Shown here: one piece after another, positions 24,823-35,400 of the stretch
Layout of the letters: every line of letters starts with the position of its first letter
Position numbering within the stretch: the first letter of the stretch is position 1
Made by a program: the position numbers and the translations under genes
NCBI RefSeq assembly: GCF_900108335.1
Contig: NZ_FNVT01000031.1
Location: forward strand, 1-64,000
DNA length: 64,000 nt
Source of the DNA: Nonomuraea solani
GTDB lineage: Bacteria; Actinomycetota; Actinomycetes; Streptosporangiales; Streptosporangiaceae
Direction of reading: 5' to 3'
Notes under the pieces: generated by a model
Seen by the model: the letters and a program-made list of their open reading frames with translations, nothing else
What the model was told of the DNA's origin: nothing
Databases searched by the model: none

Positions 24823-26316
24823 ATGGTCCTGGCGTCGCAGGCGCAGCACGGGATGTGGCTCACCGAGGTGATGCACGGCACCGGCACGGCCTACCACATG
24901 CCCTTCGCGTTGTGGTTCGACGGCCCGCTGGACCGGGAGGCGATGCTGGCGGCGTGCCGGGCGGTGGTCGCGCGGCACCCGGTGCTGGGCTGCGCCTTCG
25001 ATGAGCGTGACGGCTCACTGCGCCTGGTGCCCGCCACGGGCGCCCCGCCGATCGCGTTCGTGGTGGAGCCGGATCCGGGGGCGCTGACCGACAAGGAGAT
25101 CGCGCTGCCGTTCGAGCTCTCCAGCGGGCCGCTGGCCCGGTTCACATTGGTGGAGATCTCGCCGGTCCGGCACCTGCTGCTGTTCGTGGCTCACCACCTC
25201 GTCTTCGACGGCATGTCGAAAGACCTGCTCGTACGGGATCTCGCCGCCGCCTACTCCGGAGCCCCCGGCCCGCCGCTGCCCATGCCGCACGGGAGGGCGG
25301 AGCGGCCCTCGCCGGAGGCGCAGGCGTACTGGCGGGCGCGCTGGCGCGAGGTGCCGCACGTGACGATCAACGGGGTGACCAGGACGCCACGACTGGCCGG
25401 GCACGGCGAGAGCGTGCTGCGCGACCTGACGCCCGACATGCCCGACATACCCGGCGTGACCAGGTTCCAGGTCTTCCTCACCGCCGTGCACGCTCTGCTC
25501 CACCGATACGGCAACGCCGACACGGCCGTGGCCGTGGCCATGTCGACCAGGACCGCCGAGACCCGGGACCACATCGGCCTGTTCGCCACCGAGCTGCCGA
25601 CCTTCTCGTCGTTCCCGTCCGCGGGCTCCTTCCGTGAGCTCGCCCTGGGCTTCAAGGACGAACTGCGCGAGCTGAACGCCTTCCGCGAGGTGCCGGTGGC
25701 CAGGGCGGTGGGCGGCATCAAGCCGGCGGTGGCGCTCGCGCCGGTGTCCATCAGCTTCCGGCGGCGCGCGCCCGACCAGGTCTTCCCCGGGCTGGGGCTG
25801 TCGGTGGAGTGGAAGATGTCCAACCACATGGTCAGGACCGTCCTCCACCTCCAGGCCGTCGACGGCGACGACGGCCTGCTCCTGACGCTGCACTACAGCC
25901 CGGACGTCATCTCCCGGCAAGACGTCGAACTGGCCGCCGACCATCTCTCCGCGGTGCTGCGCGCGGTCCGCGCCGATCCGGACGTACGGCTCGCCGACCT
26001 GCCGCTCCCCGCGGCCCCGCTGGACATCCCCTCGCCTGCCACTCCGGAGGCCGGACCGGCGCGCTCCGGGGCCCGGGCGGAACCCATCGAGGAGGAGCTG
26101 GTCGAGCAGGTCCGGCTGATCTGGATGGAGGTCCTGCGGATGGACCACATCGCGCCGGACGAGGACCTCTACGACCTCGGCGGGCATTCCCTGACCATCA
26201 CGCAGATCAGCGCCCGGATCAGGAAACGGCTCGGGGTGGAGGTGCCGTTCGACGTGTTCCTCGACGATCCGACGATCATCGGGGTGGCCAAGGCCGTGGA
26301 CGGGCTGCGGTCATGA
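24823..26316 (+). CDS. NRPS condensation-carrier didomain (no A domain)
   Basis: 497 residues, C-PCP. The condensation motif HHLVFDG starts at His124. The carrier Ser456 is in LYDLGGHSLTITQ. A Pro/Ala-rich linker (about 395-425) joins them. Without an A domain its carrier must be loaded in trans, by the free A enzyme just upstream or by the A-PCP protein at 47.7 kb. The gene overlaps the next NRPS by ATGA. It is the second protein of the assembly line and may condense the starter with a unit supplied by the mini-FAS genes. AAGGAG-like site GAGGAG lies 8 bases upstream of the ATG. Confidence 0.88.
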   Translation: MVLASQAQHGMWLTEVMHGTGTAYHMPFALWFDGPLDREAMLAACRAVVARHPVLGCAFDERDGSLRLVPATGAPPIAFVVEPDPGALTDKEIALPFELSSGPLARFTLVEISPVRHLLLFVAHHLVFDGMSKDLLVRDLAAAYSGAPGPPLPMPHGRAERPSPEAQAYWRARWREVPHVTINGVTRTPRLAGHGESVLRDLTPDMPDIPGVTRFQVFLTAVHALLHRYGNADTAVAVAMSTRTAETRDHIGLFATELPTFSSFPSAGSFRELALGFKDELRELNAFREVPVARAVGGIKPAVALAPVSISFRRRAPDQVFPGLGLSVEWKMSNHMVRTVLHLQAVDGDDGLLLTLHYSPDVISRQDVELAADHLSAVLRAVRADPDVRLADLPLPAAPLDIPSPATPEAGPARSGARAEPIEEELVEQVRLIWMEVLRMDHIAPDEDLYDLGGHSLTITQISARIRKRLGVEVPFDVFLDDPTIIGVAKAVDGLRS

Positions 26317-29300
26317 TCTCTCTGGGCCAGGAGCGGCTCTGGTTCCTGCAGCGGCTCGACCCGTCCGACGCGGCCTACCGGGTGGCGGTGGTGCGGCGGC
26401 TACGGGGGACGCTCGACGTGGAGGCGCTGAAGGGCGCGTTCGGCGAGGTCGTGGAGCGGCACGAGTCGCTGCGCACGCGCTTCCCCGACCAGGACGGGCT
26501 CCCGGTCGCGGTGATCGACCCGCCGGGGACGGTCCCCGTCGAGCTCGTCGCGTTCGAGCGGGCGGGCACCGGGGAACCCGTGCTCGACCAGGTCGCGCGG
26601 CTGCTCGGCGAGCGCGCCAACACGCCCTTCGACCTGGCCTCCGCCCCGCCCCTGCGGATCACGCTGGTCCGGCTGGCGAACGACGACCACGTGCTGTGCG
26701 TGGTGCTGCACCACATCATCGGCGACGGCTGGTCCCTGAACGTGCTGATGAACGACCTGGCCGCCTGCTACCTCGCCCGCGCGCGGGGTGTCCCCGCCGT
26801 CCTTCCCGGCCTGCCCGTCCGCTACGCCGAGTACGCCGCCGAGCAGCGGAGCTCCGACGCCGGCGCCCACATCGGCTACTGGACGGGCCGGCTCGCCGGA
26901 GCGGCGCCGCTGGAGCTGCCCACGGACCGGCCGCGTCCCGCCCGGCGGAGCAGCGCGGGCGACGACGTGGGCTTCGACCTGCCGCCCGAGCTCGCCGGCG
27001 CGCTGTCCCGGCTGGCCAGGGCCGAACGCTCGACGCTGTTCATGGTGCTGCTGGCCGCCTACCAGGTGCTGCTGGCCAGGCATGCCGGGCAGGACGACAT
27101 CGTGGTCGGCTCGCCCACCGCCGGGCGGGACCGGCCGGAGCTGGAGCCGATGGTCGGACTGTTCGCCTCCACGCTGGTGCTTCGGGGGGATCTGTCAGGG
27201 GATCCGACGTTCGCCGAGCTGCTGCGCCGGACCCGCCGTATTGTGCTGGAGGCGATGGCGCACCGCGAGGTGCCGATCGAGCGGGTGCTGTCCGCGCTCG
27301 ACATCGAGCGCGACCTGTCGCGTACGCCGCTGTTCCAGGCGATGCTGGCGGTGCACAACGCCGCGGTCGGCTATGACGAGGTGGAGTCGTTCGCCGGGAT
27401 GGAGAGCCTGCCGTTCCCGCACGGGGCTCCTCCGGCCATGGTGGACCTGCGGATGGACCTCTGGCCGTCGGGCGAGGGCTGGCACGGGGCGTTCTTCTAC
27501 AGCACCGAGCTGTTCGACCGGGAGACGGTGACCCGGCTCGCCGAACGTTTCCTGACTCTGCTCGCCTCGATCGTCGCCTCTCCCGAGGCGCGGGTGTCAG
27601 AGCTCGACCTCCTTCCGGTCGCCGAACGCGCGCTGCTCGACCGGGTCTCGACCGGCCCGATCCTGGAGACGCCGGCCACGACCGTGGTGGACCTGGTCCT
27701 GCGGCAGGCCCGGCTGCGGCCCGGCGCGACCGCCGTCACGTGCGGCGGCGAGCGCCTCTCCTACGCCGAACTCGCCGCCCAGGCCCTGCGGGTCGGGGGC
27801 GGGCTGCGGGAGCGGGGCGCGGGGCCCGGAGCGGTCGTGGCCGTCCGGCTGCGCCGGTCGGCGGCATTGCCCGGGACGCTGCTCGGCGTGATGCTGACGG
27901 GGGCCGCCTACCTGCCGATCGACCCGGCGCTGCCGCCGAGCCGGGCGGCGTACGTGCTGGCGGATTCGGGAGCCCGGTTCACCCTGGACGACGACGACCC
28001 GCTCCCGGGGGCCGCCTCCGGGCCCGTCACCGACGCCTCCGCCGACGGGCCGGCCGCCTACGTGCTCTACACCTCCGGTTCGACCGGCCGCCCCAAGGGG
28101 GTGGCCGTGCCCCACGCGGCGCTGGTGAACCTGCTCACCGGGATGGAGCACCTGCTCGGAGCCGGTCCGGCGGACGTGTGGCTGGGCAGCACCTCACTCT
28201 CGTTCGACATCGCGGGGCTGGAGCTCTTCCTGCCGCTGGTGACCGGCGGGCGGCTGGTGCTGGCCGGCGACGAGACCGTGCGCGACGGCACCGCGCTGGC
28301 CGGGCTGATCTCCGCGTCCGGCGTGACGCACGTCCAGGCCACCCCGTCGGGCTGGAACATGCTGCTGTCGGCCGGGCTCGACGCGTCCGGGCTGGTGGCG
28401 CTGGCGGGCGGCGAGGTGCTGCCGCTCGCCCTGGCCAGGCGGTTGCGGCGGAGGGCGGCGCGGCTGTTCAACCTGTACGGCCCGACGGAGACCACGATCT
28501 GGTCCACCGCCTGGGAGGTTCCCGCCGAGCCCGGCCGGGTGAGCATCGGGCGGCCGATCGCCGGCACCCACGTCCACGTGCTCGACGGCGCCGGCGCCGT
28601 CGCGCCGATCGGTGTGCCGGGTGAGCTGGCGATCGGGGGTGCCGGGCTCGCGCTCGGCTACCTGGGCCGGCCGGAGCTGACCGCCGAGCGCTTCGTGAAC
28701 GGGCTCTACCGGACCGGTGACCGGGTCAGGTGGCTCGGCGACGGCACCCTGGAGTTCCTCGGCAGGGGCGACGGCCAGGTGAAGCTGCGCGGGCACCGGA
28801 TCGAGCTGGGTGAGATCGAGACCGCCCTGGAGTCTCATCCGCAGGTGCGGCAGGCGGCCGTCGTCGTGCGCGACGACGAACTGATCGCGTACGTGGTGGC
28901 CACGACTCCCGCAGGGGCCCCGGCGGACCTGCTCGAACACGCGGCCCGATGGCTGCCCTCCTTCATGGTGCCCCGTGTCGTGGTGGCGCTCGACGTGCTG
29001 CCGATGACGCCCAACGGCAAGGTCGACCGGCTGTCGCTGCCCGATCCGGAGACGGCGGCGGCGGGAAGGGGCGGCAGGCCTCGCACGGCCCGCGAGCGGC
29101 AGGTGGCCAAGATCTTCGGGGACGTGCTCCGGATCGGCGACGTCGGCGTGGACGACGACTTCTTCGCCCTCGGCGGGCACTCGCTGCTGGCCACCCAGGT
29201 CATCGCCAGGCTGGAGGCCGCGGGGACGACGGTGCCGCTGCGGACGCTGTTCGGGCGGCCCACCGTGGCCGGATTGGCGGCGACGCTGGAGGGGCTGCCC

Positions 29301-32300
29301 GACGAGCCGGGCCGCCCGCCGGCCCCGCGTCCGCCGGGCACGCTGCCTCCACTCTCGGCCGCCCAGGAACGGCTGTGGTTCCTGCACCGGCTCGATCCGG
29401 GCGACGCCTCGTACAACATGTACATCGTGCGCAGGCTGCGCGGCCCGCTCGACCCCGAGGCGCTGCGACGGGCGCTGACCGCGCTGCTCGCCCGGCACGA
29501 GTCGCTGCGCACGCGCTTTCCCGAGGTGGACGGGCGGCCGGTCGCCGTCGTGGAGCATGCCGGCCCCGCCGCCGTCGAACGGCTTGACACGCGTGACGAG
29601 GCGGAGGCCCGCGCGTGGGTGGCCGCCCGCACCAATGCCCCGATGGAGCTCGGTACGGCGCCGCCGCTCCGGACCACGCTGATCCGCCTGGGCGACGGCG
29701 ATCACGTGTTGTGCGTGGTGCTCCACCACATCATCGCCGACGGCTGGTCCATCACCGTCCTCCTGAACGACCTGGCCGCCCTGTACGCCGAGGCCCTGAC
29801 GAGCGGCGCGCCGCCGGACGGGGCCCTGGCACCGTTGACCGTCCAGCACGGTGATGTCGCGCGCTGGCTGCGGGAGCAGGACGGGAGCGCGGCGCTGGAG
29901 TACTGGCGGGAACGGCTCGCCGATCCGCCCACGCTGGCGCTGCACACCGACCGGCCGCACACACCGGGCCCCGCGCGGGGCGACTTCCACCTGCTGGACA
30001 TCCCGGACGATCTGGCCAAGGCGCTGGACGCGACGGCGCGGCGGCAGCGCAGCACGCTGTTCATGGTGCTGCTGGCGGCGTACCAGGTCTTGCTGGCCCG
30101 GCACACCGGGCAGACGGATCTCCTGGTCGGCTCGCCCACCGCCGGGCGGGACCGGGTGGAGTTGGAGCCGATCGTCGGCTATCTGAGCACCACGCTGGTG
30201 CTGCGCGGCGACCTGTCGGGCGATCCCACCCTGGACGAGCTGCTGACCAGGACGCGCGGGACCGTGCTGGAGGCGATGGCGCACCAGGACGTGCCGTTCG
30301 AACGGCTGCTGGCGGACCTGGACATCGAGCGGGACATCACCAGGAAGCCGATGTTCCAGACCATGCTGACGCTGAACAGCCGGACGGCGGACGGGGAGCA
30401 GGACCGGCTCGGCGACGGGCTGGAGATGTCGTACTTCGACGACGGGTATCGCCAGGCCAAGTTCGATCTGGTGGTGGAGGCATGGCGGGCGCCGGGGCGG
30501 CTGCGGGTGGCCTTCGGCTACGACGCGGGCCTGTTCGACCCGGAGACGGTGGCGGGGCTGGCCGGACGGTTCGCGGTGCTGTTGCGCGCGATGGCCGACC
30601 CGGACAACCGCCATGCCCGCCTGTCGAGCCTGCCGATGCTCACCGCCGCCGACGAGGAACTGATCGCTTCGGCGAGCGGCGCCGAAAGCGCCGCGCCGGA
30701 CGCCGGCGTGCGCGACAGTTCAGAGGCCGGCGTGCCGGGCATGGTCGCGGAAGCCGTCGCCGCCCACGCCCATGAGCCGGCCGTCGTGTGCGGGTCCGAG
30801 AGCGTGACCTACGGCGAACTGGCCGAGCGGGTGTCGCGGCTGGCCACCGAGCTGACGCGGCGTGGCGTGCGGCGCGGTGACGTGGTCGGCCTCCATCTCG
30901 GCCGGTCGATCGACGCCGTGGTGACGATGCTGGCGATCTGGCGCGCCGGAGCCGCCTACCTGCCCCTCGACCCCGCCTACCCCGCCGCGCGCCACCGGCA
31001 CATGATCGCCACGAGCGGTGCCCGCCTGACCGTCTCCGACGGCCTGCGCGTCTCGGCCACGAACCCTGCTTCCCCCGGTCAGCCTCCCCCGGACGGCGAA
31101 TCCGGCGGCGGCCTCGCGTACGTCCTCTACACCTCCGGCTCCACCGGGACCCCCAAGGGCGTGGCGGTCGAGCACGCCGGCCTGGCCGCCCGGGTCCGGT
31201 GGATGCGCCGGGAGTACGGTCTGCGTCCCGGTGATCAGGTGGTCCAGCTTGCCTCCCTGAGCTTCGACACCCACGCCGAGGAGCTCTACCCCGCCCTGAC
31301 CACCGGCGCCACGGTCGTGCTCCTCCCCGATGGCGGCGCTACCCTGCCCGACCTGCTCGCCGAACGTCCCGGCATCACCGTGCTCGACCTCCCGACGGCG
31401 TACTTCCACCAGCTCGTGGACCTGATCGACGAGATCGCCTGGCCCGCCGCCCTCCGCCTGGTCGTCATCGGTGGCGAGCAGGTGCACGCCACCGCGGCGG
31501 CCCGCTGGCGGCGTCGTTTCGGCGACCGGGTACGGCTGGTCAACACCTACGGCCCCACCGAGACCACGATCGTCGCGACCGCCGCCGACCTGGCGGGCGA
31601 CCCCGGCGACGAGCCCCGCCCTCCGATCGGCCGCCCGATCGAGGCCACCACGATCCGCGTCCTCGACGACCACGGCGCGCCCACCCCGCCCGGCGCCCCC
31701 GGTGAGCTGTACATCGGCGGCCCGGGCGTCGCCCGGGGCTATCTCGGCCTGCCGGAGGCGACGGCGCGGCGGTTCGTCCGGCTCCCCGGCGGCCGGTTCT
31801 TCCGCACCGGCGACCGGGTCCGGCTGCGCCCCGACGGTCTGCTGGAGTTCCTGGGGCGCATGGACGAGCAGGTCAAGGTGCGGGGCTTCCGCGTCGAGCC
31901 GGGTGAGGTCGAACACTGCCTGCTCACGCATCCCGACGTGCGGCAGGCCGCGGTGACCGCCAGGGACGGCGAGCTCGTCGCCTATGTGGTGGGTGAGGCG
32001 GCGGACCTGGCCCAACATGGGGCCCAGCAGGTGGCCCAGTATGTGGCAGGGCGGCTTCCGCCGTATCTGGTGCCCACCCGCTGGGTCGTCCTCGAGGCGT
32101 TGCCGCTCACCGCGAACGGCAAGCTCGACCGCGACGCGTTGCCGGAGCCGGGCCGTGCCACCGGCCGGGCGGTCCAGGAGGCCACGCCGCCGCGTTCGGA
32201 CGCGGAGGAGCTGATCGCCGATGTCTGGGCCGAGGTGCTCGGCGCGGACAAGATCGGCGCGTTCGACGACTTCTTCGCGCTCGGCGGGCACTCACTGCTC

Positions 32301-32483
32301 GCCATCAGAGTGGCGGCCCGGTTGCGGACGATCGCCGGCGTGGACCTGCCGATCCGTACGCTGTTCACCCGCCGGACCGTCGCCGACCTGGCGCGCGCCG
32401 TCGAGGAGGCGCTGCTGGCGGAGGTGTCCGCTCTGTCCGACGAACAGGCGCTGAGCATGCTGGATCCGGAGGACAAGGCGTGA
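26313..32483 (+). CDS. Dimodular NRPS, C-A(Gly)-PCP-C-A(Lys-like)-PCP
   Basis: 2056 residues. Module 1: C (HHIIGDG from His133), A with P-loop at 587, PCP Ser957. Module 2: C (HHIIADG from His1138), A with P-loop at 1607, PCP Ser1994. Read against GrsA numbering, the first pocket is D-I-L-Q-L-G-L-I-W-K, the established glycine code. The second is D-T-E-D-V-G-T-I-V-K, with acidic residues at 239 and 278 as in lysine-activating domains. No epimerase, methyltransferase or cyclisation domain is present, and both C domains have intact HHxxxDG. ATGA overlaps tie it to its neighbours on both sides. Domain calls are firm; the Gly prediction is strong, the Lys-like one moderate. Confidence 0.93.
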   Translation: MISLGQERLWFLQRLDPSDAAYRVAVVRRLRGTLDVEALKGAFGEVVERHESLRTRFPDQDGLPVAVIDPPGTVPVELVAFERAGTGEPVLDQVARLLGERANTPFDLASAPPLRITLVRLANDDHVLCVVLHHIIGDGWSLNVLMNDLAACYLARARGVPAVLPGLPVRYAEYAAEQRSSDAGAHIGYWTGRLAGAAPLELPTDRPRPARRSSAGDDVGFDLPPELAGALSRLARAERSTLFMVLLAAYQVLLARHAGQDDIVVGSPTAGRDRPELEPMVGLFASTLVLRGDLSGDPTFAELLRRTRRIVLEAMAHREVPIERVLSALDIERDLSRTPLFQAMLAVHNAAVGYDEVESFAGMESLPFPHGAPPAMVDLRMDLWPSGEGWHGAFFYSTELFDRETVTRLAERFLTLLASIVASPEARVSELDLLPVAERALLDRVSTGPILETPATTVVDLVLRQARLRPGATAVTCGGERLSYAELAAQALRVGGGLRERGAGPGAVVAVRLRRSAALPGTLLGVMLTGAAYLPIDPALPPSRAAYVLADSGARFTLDDDDPLPGAASGPVTDASADGPAAYVLYTSGSTGRPKGVAVPHAALVNLLTGMEHLLGAGPADVWLGSTSLSFDIAGLELFLPLVTGGRLVLAGDETVRDGTALAGLISASGVTHVQATPSGWNMLLSAGLDASGLVALAGGEVLPLALARRLRRRAARLFNLYGPTETTIWSTAWEVPAEPGRVSIGRPIAGTHVHVLDGAGAVAPIGVPGELAIGGAGLALGYLGRPELTAERFVNGLYRTGDRVRWLGDGTLEFLGRGDGQVKLRGHRIELGEIETALESHPQVRQAAVVVRDDELIAYVVATTPAGAPADLLEHAARWLPSFMVPRVVVALDVLPMTPNGKVDRLSLPDPETAAAGRGGRPRTARERQVAKIFGDVLRIGDVGVDDDFFALGGHSLLATQVIARLEAAGTTVPLRTLFGRPTVAGLAATLEGLPDEPGRPPAPRPPGTLPPLSAAQERLWFLHRLDPGDASYNMYIVRRLRGPLDPEALRRALTALLARHESLRTRFPEVDGRPVAVVEHAGPAAVERLDTRDEAEARAWVAARTNAPMELGTAPPLRTTLIRLGDGDHVLCVVLHHIIADGWSITVLLNDLAALYAEALTSGAPPDGALAPLTVQHGDVARWLREQDGSAALEYWRERLADPPTLALHTDRPHTPGPARGDFHLLDIPDDLAKALDATARRQRSTLFMVLLAAYQVLLARHTGQTDLLVGSPTAGRDRVELEPIVGYLSTTLVLRGDLSGDPTLDELLTRTRGTVLEAMAHQDVPFERLLADLDIERDITRKPMFQTMLTLNSRTADGEQDRLGDGLEMSYFDDGYRQAKFDLVVEAWRAPGRLRVAFGYDAGLFDPETVAGLAGRFAVLLRAMADPDNRHARLSSLPMLTAADEELIASASGAESAAPDAGVRDSSEAGVPGMVAEAVAAHAHEPAVVCGSESVTYGELAERVSRLATELTRRGVRRGDVVGLHLGRSIDAVVTMLAIWRAGAAYLPLDPAYPAARHRHMIATSGARLTVSDGLRVSATNPASPGQPPPDGESGGGLAYVLYTSGSTGTPKGVAVEHAGLAARVRWMRREYGLRPGDQVVQLASLSFDTHAEELYPALTTGATVVLLPDGGATLPDLLAERPGITVLDLPTAYFHQLVDLIDEIAWPAALRLVVIGGEQVHATAAARWRRRFGDRVRLVNTYGPTETTIVATAADLAGDPGDEPRPPIGRPIEATTIRVLDDHGAPTPPGAPGELYIGGPGVARGYLGLPEATARRFVRLPGGRFFRTGDRVRLRPDGLLEFLGRMDEQVKVRGFRVEPGEVEHCLLTHPDVRQAAVTARDGELVAYVVGEAADLAQHGAQQVAQYVAGRLPPYLVPTRWVVLEALPLTANGKLDRDALPEPGRATGRAVQEATPPRSDAEELIADVWAEVLGADKIGAFDDFFALGGHSLLAIRVAARLRTIAGVDLPIRTLFTRRTVADLARAVEEALLAEVSALSDEQALSMLDPEDKA

Positions 32484-35400
32484 CCGAGCTGACCGAGGCC
32501 CAGCGGGCGCTGCTGACCCAGAGGTTGCGGCGGCGCAAGAGCGCCGCGACGATCCCGGCGCTGCCGGGAGGGCAGGCGCCGCCGCTGTCCTACGCGCAGG
32601 AGCGGCTGTGGTTCATGGAGCAGTACGCGCCGGGCAACCCCGCGCACACGATCCCGTTCGTACGGCGGCTGCGCGGCCCGCTCGCCGCGGACCTGCTGGG
32701 CGACGCGCTGAACCGGGTCGCCGCGCGCCACCAGCCGCTGCGGACCCGCTTCCCGGTCAGTGACGACGGGCAGCCCATGGTGACGGTCTCGGCCGCCGTC
32801 ACGGTCCCGCTCACCGTCGCCGACCTCACCTCCTCCCCCGCCGCCGGCTCCGCCGACGAGGCGCGGGCTCTGGCCGACCGCTTCCTCGCCGAGCCGTTCG
32901 ACCTGGTGACCGGGCCGGTGATCAAGGCCCTGCTGGTACGGCTGGCGGCCGACGATCACGTGCTGGCCATCGCCGTGCACCACATCGCGGCCGACGGCTG
33001 GTCGGCGAACATCCTGCTGCGCGAAGTTCTGACCTGCTACGACGGGGGGCCGCTGGCCGACCTGCCCGTCACCTACGGGGACTTCGCCGCCTGGCAGCGC
33101 GCGCGGCCCGGCGGCGCGGACGACGTGGCCTACTGGCGCGAGCGGCTGGCCGGCCTGCCGCCGCTGGAGCTGCCCACGGACTTCCCTCGGCCGCCCGAGC
33201 TGACCCACCTCGGTGCGGCGCACTCCTTCACCGTGGACCCCGCCCTGGTCGCGCGGCTGGAGCGGCTGGGGCGGGAGCACGGCGCCACGCCGTACATGGT
33301 GTTGCTGGCGGCCTTCGCGGCGCTGCTCGGCCGCTACGCCGGGCAGGAGGACGTGGCGGTGGGCTCCCCCGTGGCCGGGCGCTCGCTGCCGGAGCTGGAC
33401 GGGCTCGTCGGCTGCTTCGTCAACATGCTCGCCATGCGGGTGGACCTGTCGGGCGACCCGTCGTTCGCGGAGCTGACGCGGCGGGTGCGGGACATGTCCA
33501 TGGACGCCTTCGCGCACCAGGAGCTGCCGTTCGAGCGGCTGGTGTCGGAGCTGAACGTGCCGCGGGAGGTGTCGCGGTCGCCGCTGTTCCAGGTCCTGTT
33601 CGCGATGCAGAACTACGGCGGGGAGCCGTCGCCCGCCGGCGGCCCGGCCGTCGAGGGGTTCGCGCCGGGCGTGTGGGCCACCCGGTTCGATCTGGAGCTG
33701 TACACCGGCGGCGATGGTTCGTTCCTGTTCGTCTACAACGTCGCGCTGTTCTCGGCGGAGCGGATCGCGCGGATGGCCGGGCATCTCACCGCCCTGCTCG
33801 ACGGGGTCGCGGCCGGCCCGTCGGCCCCCGTCTCCACGATCGAGCTGCTCACGGCGCCGGAGCGGGCGGAACGGGAGCGGTGGAACGACACCGGGCTCGA
33901 CCTGGGCGCGGACGGCCTGCTGCACCGCCCGTTCGAGGAGCGGGTGCCGTACGCGCCGGACGCCGTCGCGGTGACCCACCCGGACGGCGCGATCACGTAC
34001 GCGGAGCTGGACCGGCGGGCCACGCTGCTGGCCGCCGAGCTGACGTCCGCAGGCGTGCGACGCGGAGAGCTGGTCGCGGTCGTGATGGAGCGGGGGTGGG
34101 AGCAGGTGGTCGCGGTGCTGGCCGTCGGCAAGGCCGGGGCGGCGTACCTGCCGGTCGACGTGGACCTGCCCGACCAGCGGCGCTTCGAGCTGATGGCACG
34201 CGGCGAGTGCCGGGTCGCGCTCACCCAGCCGCGGCTGGACCTGACCTGGCCCGCCGGCGTGACCCGGGTGCCGGTGACCTCCCTCACCGCGTCGCCGGCC
34301 GTGGTGGGCGACGACCGCGCCGACTGCCCGGCGGCGCCCGGCGACCTCGCCTATGTGATCTTCACGTCGGGCTCGACCGGCTCGCCGAAAGGCGTGATGA
34401 TCGAGCACCGGGCCGCCCTCAACACCATCCGCGACATCAACCACCGGTTTCGTGTCGGCCCCGCCGACCGGGTCCTGGCCCTGTCGGCGCTCAGCTTCGA
34501 CCTGTCCGTGTACGACGTCCACGGCGCCCTGGCGGCCGGGGCGACCCTCGTCATGGGCGAGCCGTCGGCCGACAAGGACCCCGCCGCCTGGGCCCGGCTG
34601 GTCACCGAGCACGGCGTCACCGTGTGGAACTCGGTCCCCGCCCTCATGGAGCTCCTGGTCGACCACGCCGAGCACGAGGGCACCGACCTGAGCTCGCTGC
34701 GCCTGGTGATGATGTCGGGCGACTGGATCCCGCTGACCCTTCCCGACCGGATCCGCGCCCTGGCCCCCCAGTCCGAGATCATCAGCCTGGGCGGCGCCAC
34801 CGAAGGCTCGATCTGGTCCATCTTCCACCCGATCGGCGCGGTGGACCCGGCGTGGTCGTCGATCCCCTACGGCCGTCCGCTGGCCAACCAGTCCTTCCAC
34901 GTCCTGGACCGCGGCCTGTGCGACGTGCCCGTGGGCATGCCCGGCGACCTCTACATCGGCGGAGCGGGCCTGGCCACCGGCTACTGGCGCGACCCGGACC
35001 GCACCGCCGCCGCCTTCCTCACCCACCCGCGTACCGGCGAGCGCCTCTACCGGACGGGAGATCGGGGCCGCTACGGCCCGGACGGCACCATCGAGTTCCT
35101 CGGCCGCGCCGACGCACAGGTGAAGATCCGCGGCTATCGCATCGAACTGGGCGAGATCGAGAGCCACCTCTCCCGTCACCCGGACGTGGCCGAGTGTGTG
35201 GTCACCACCCACGGATCGGGCACGGCGGCACAGCTCGTGGCGTACGTGGTCGGCGAGTCCGCCGCCCCGCCGGACCCGGTACGCCTGCGCGCCCATCTCG
35301 CCGAGACCCTGCCCGCGTACATGATCCCCACCCGCTTCGTCCCCCTCCCCCGGTTGCCTCTGACGGCCAACGGCAAGGTGGACCGGCGCCGCCTCCCCGA

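Noticed and set aside
28194..30614. An 806-codon open antisense frame
   Set aside because: Same reason: a shadow of the Gly module, rich in His/Arg/Gln with no domain.
32900..33050. Heterocyclisation domain for the Cys module
   Set aside because: The motif is HHIAADG, an ordinary condensation motif, not the DxxxxD of Cy domains; no thiazoline formation is predicted.
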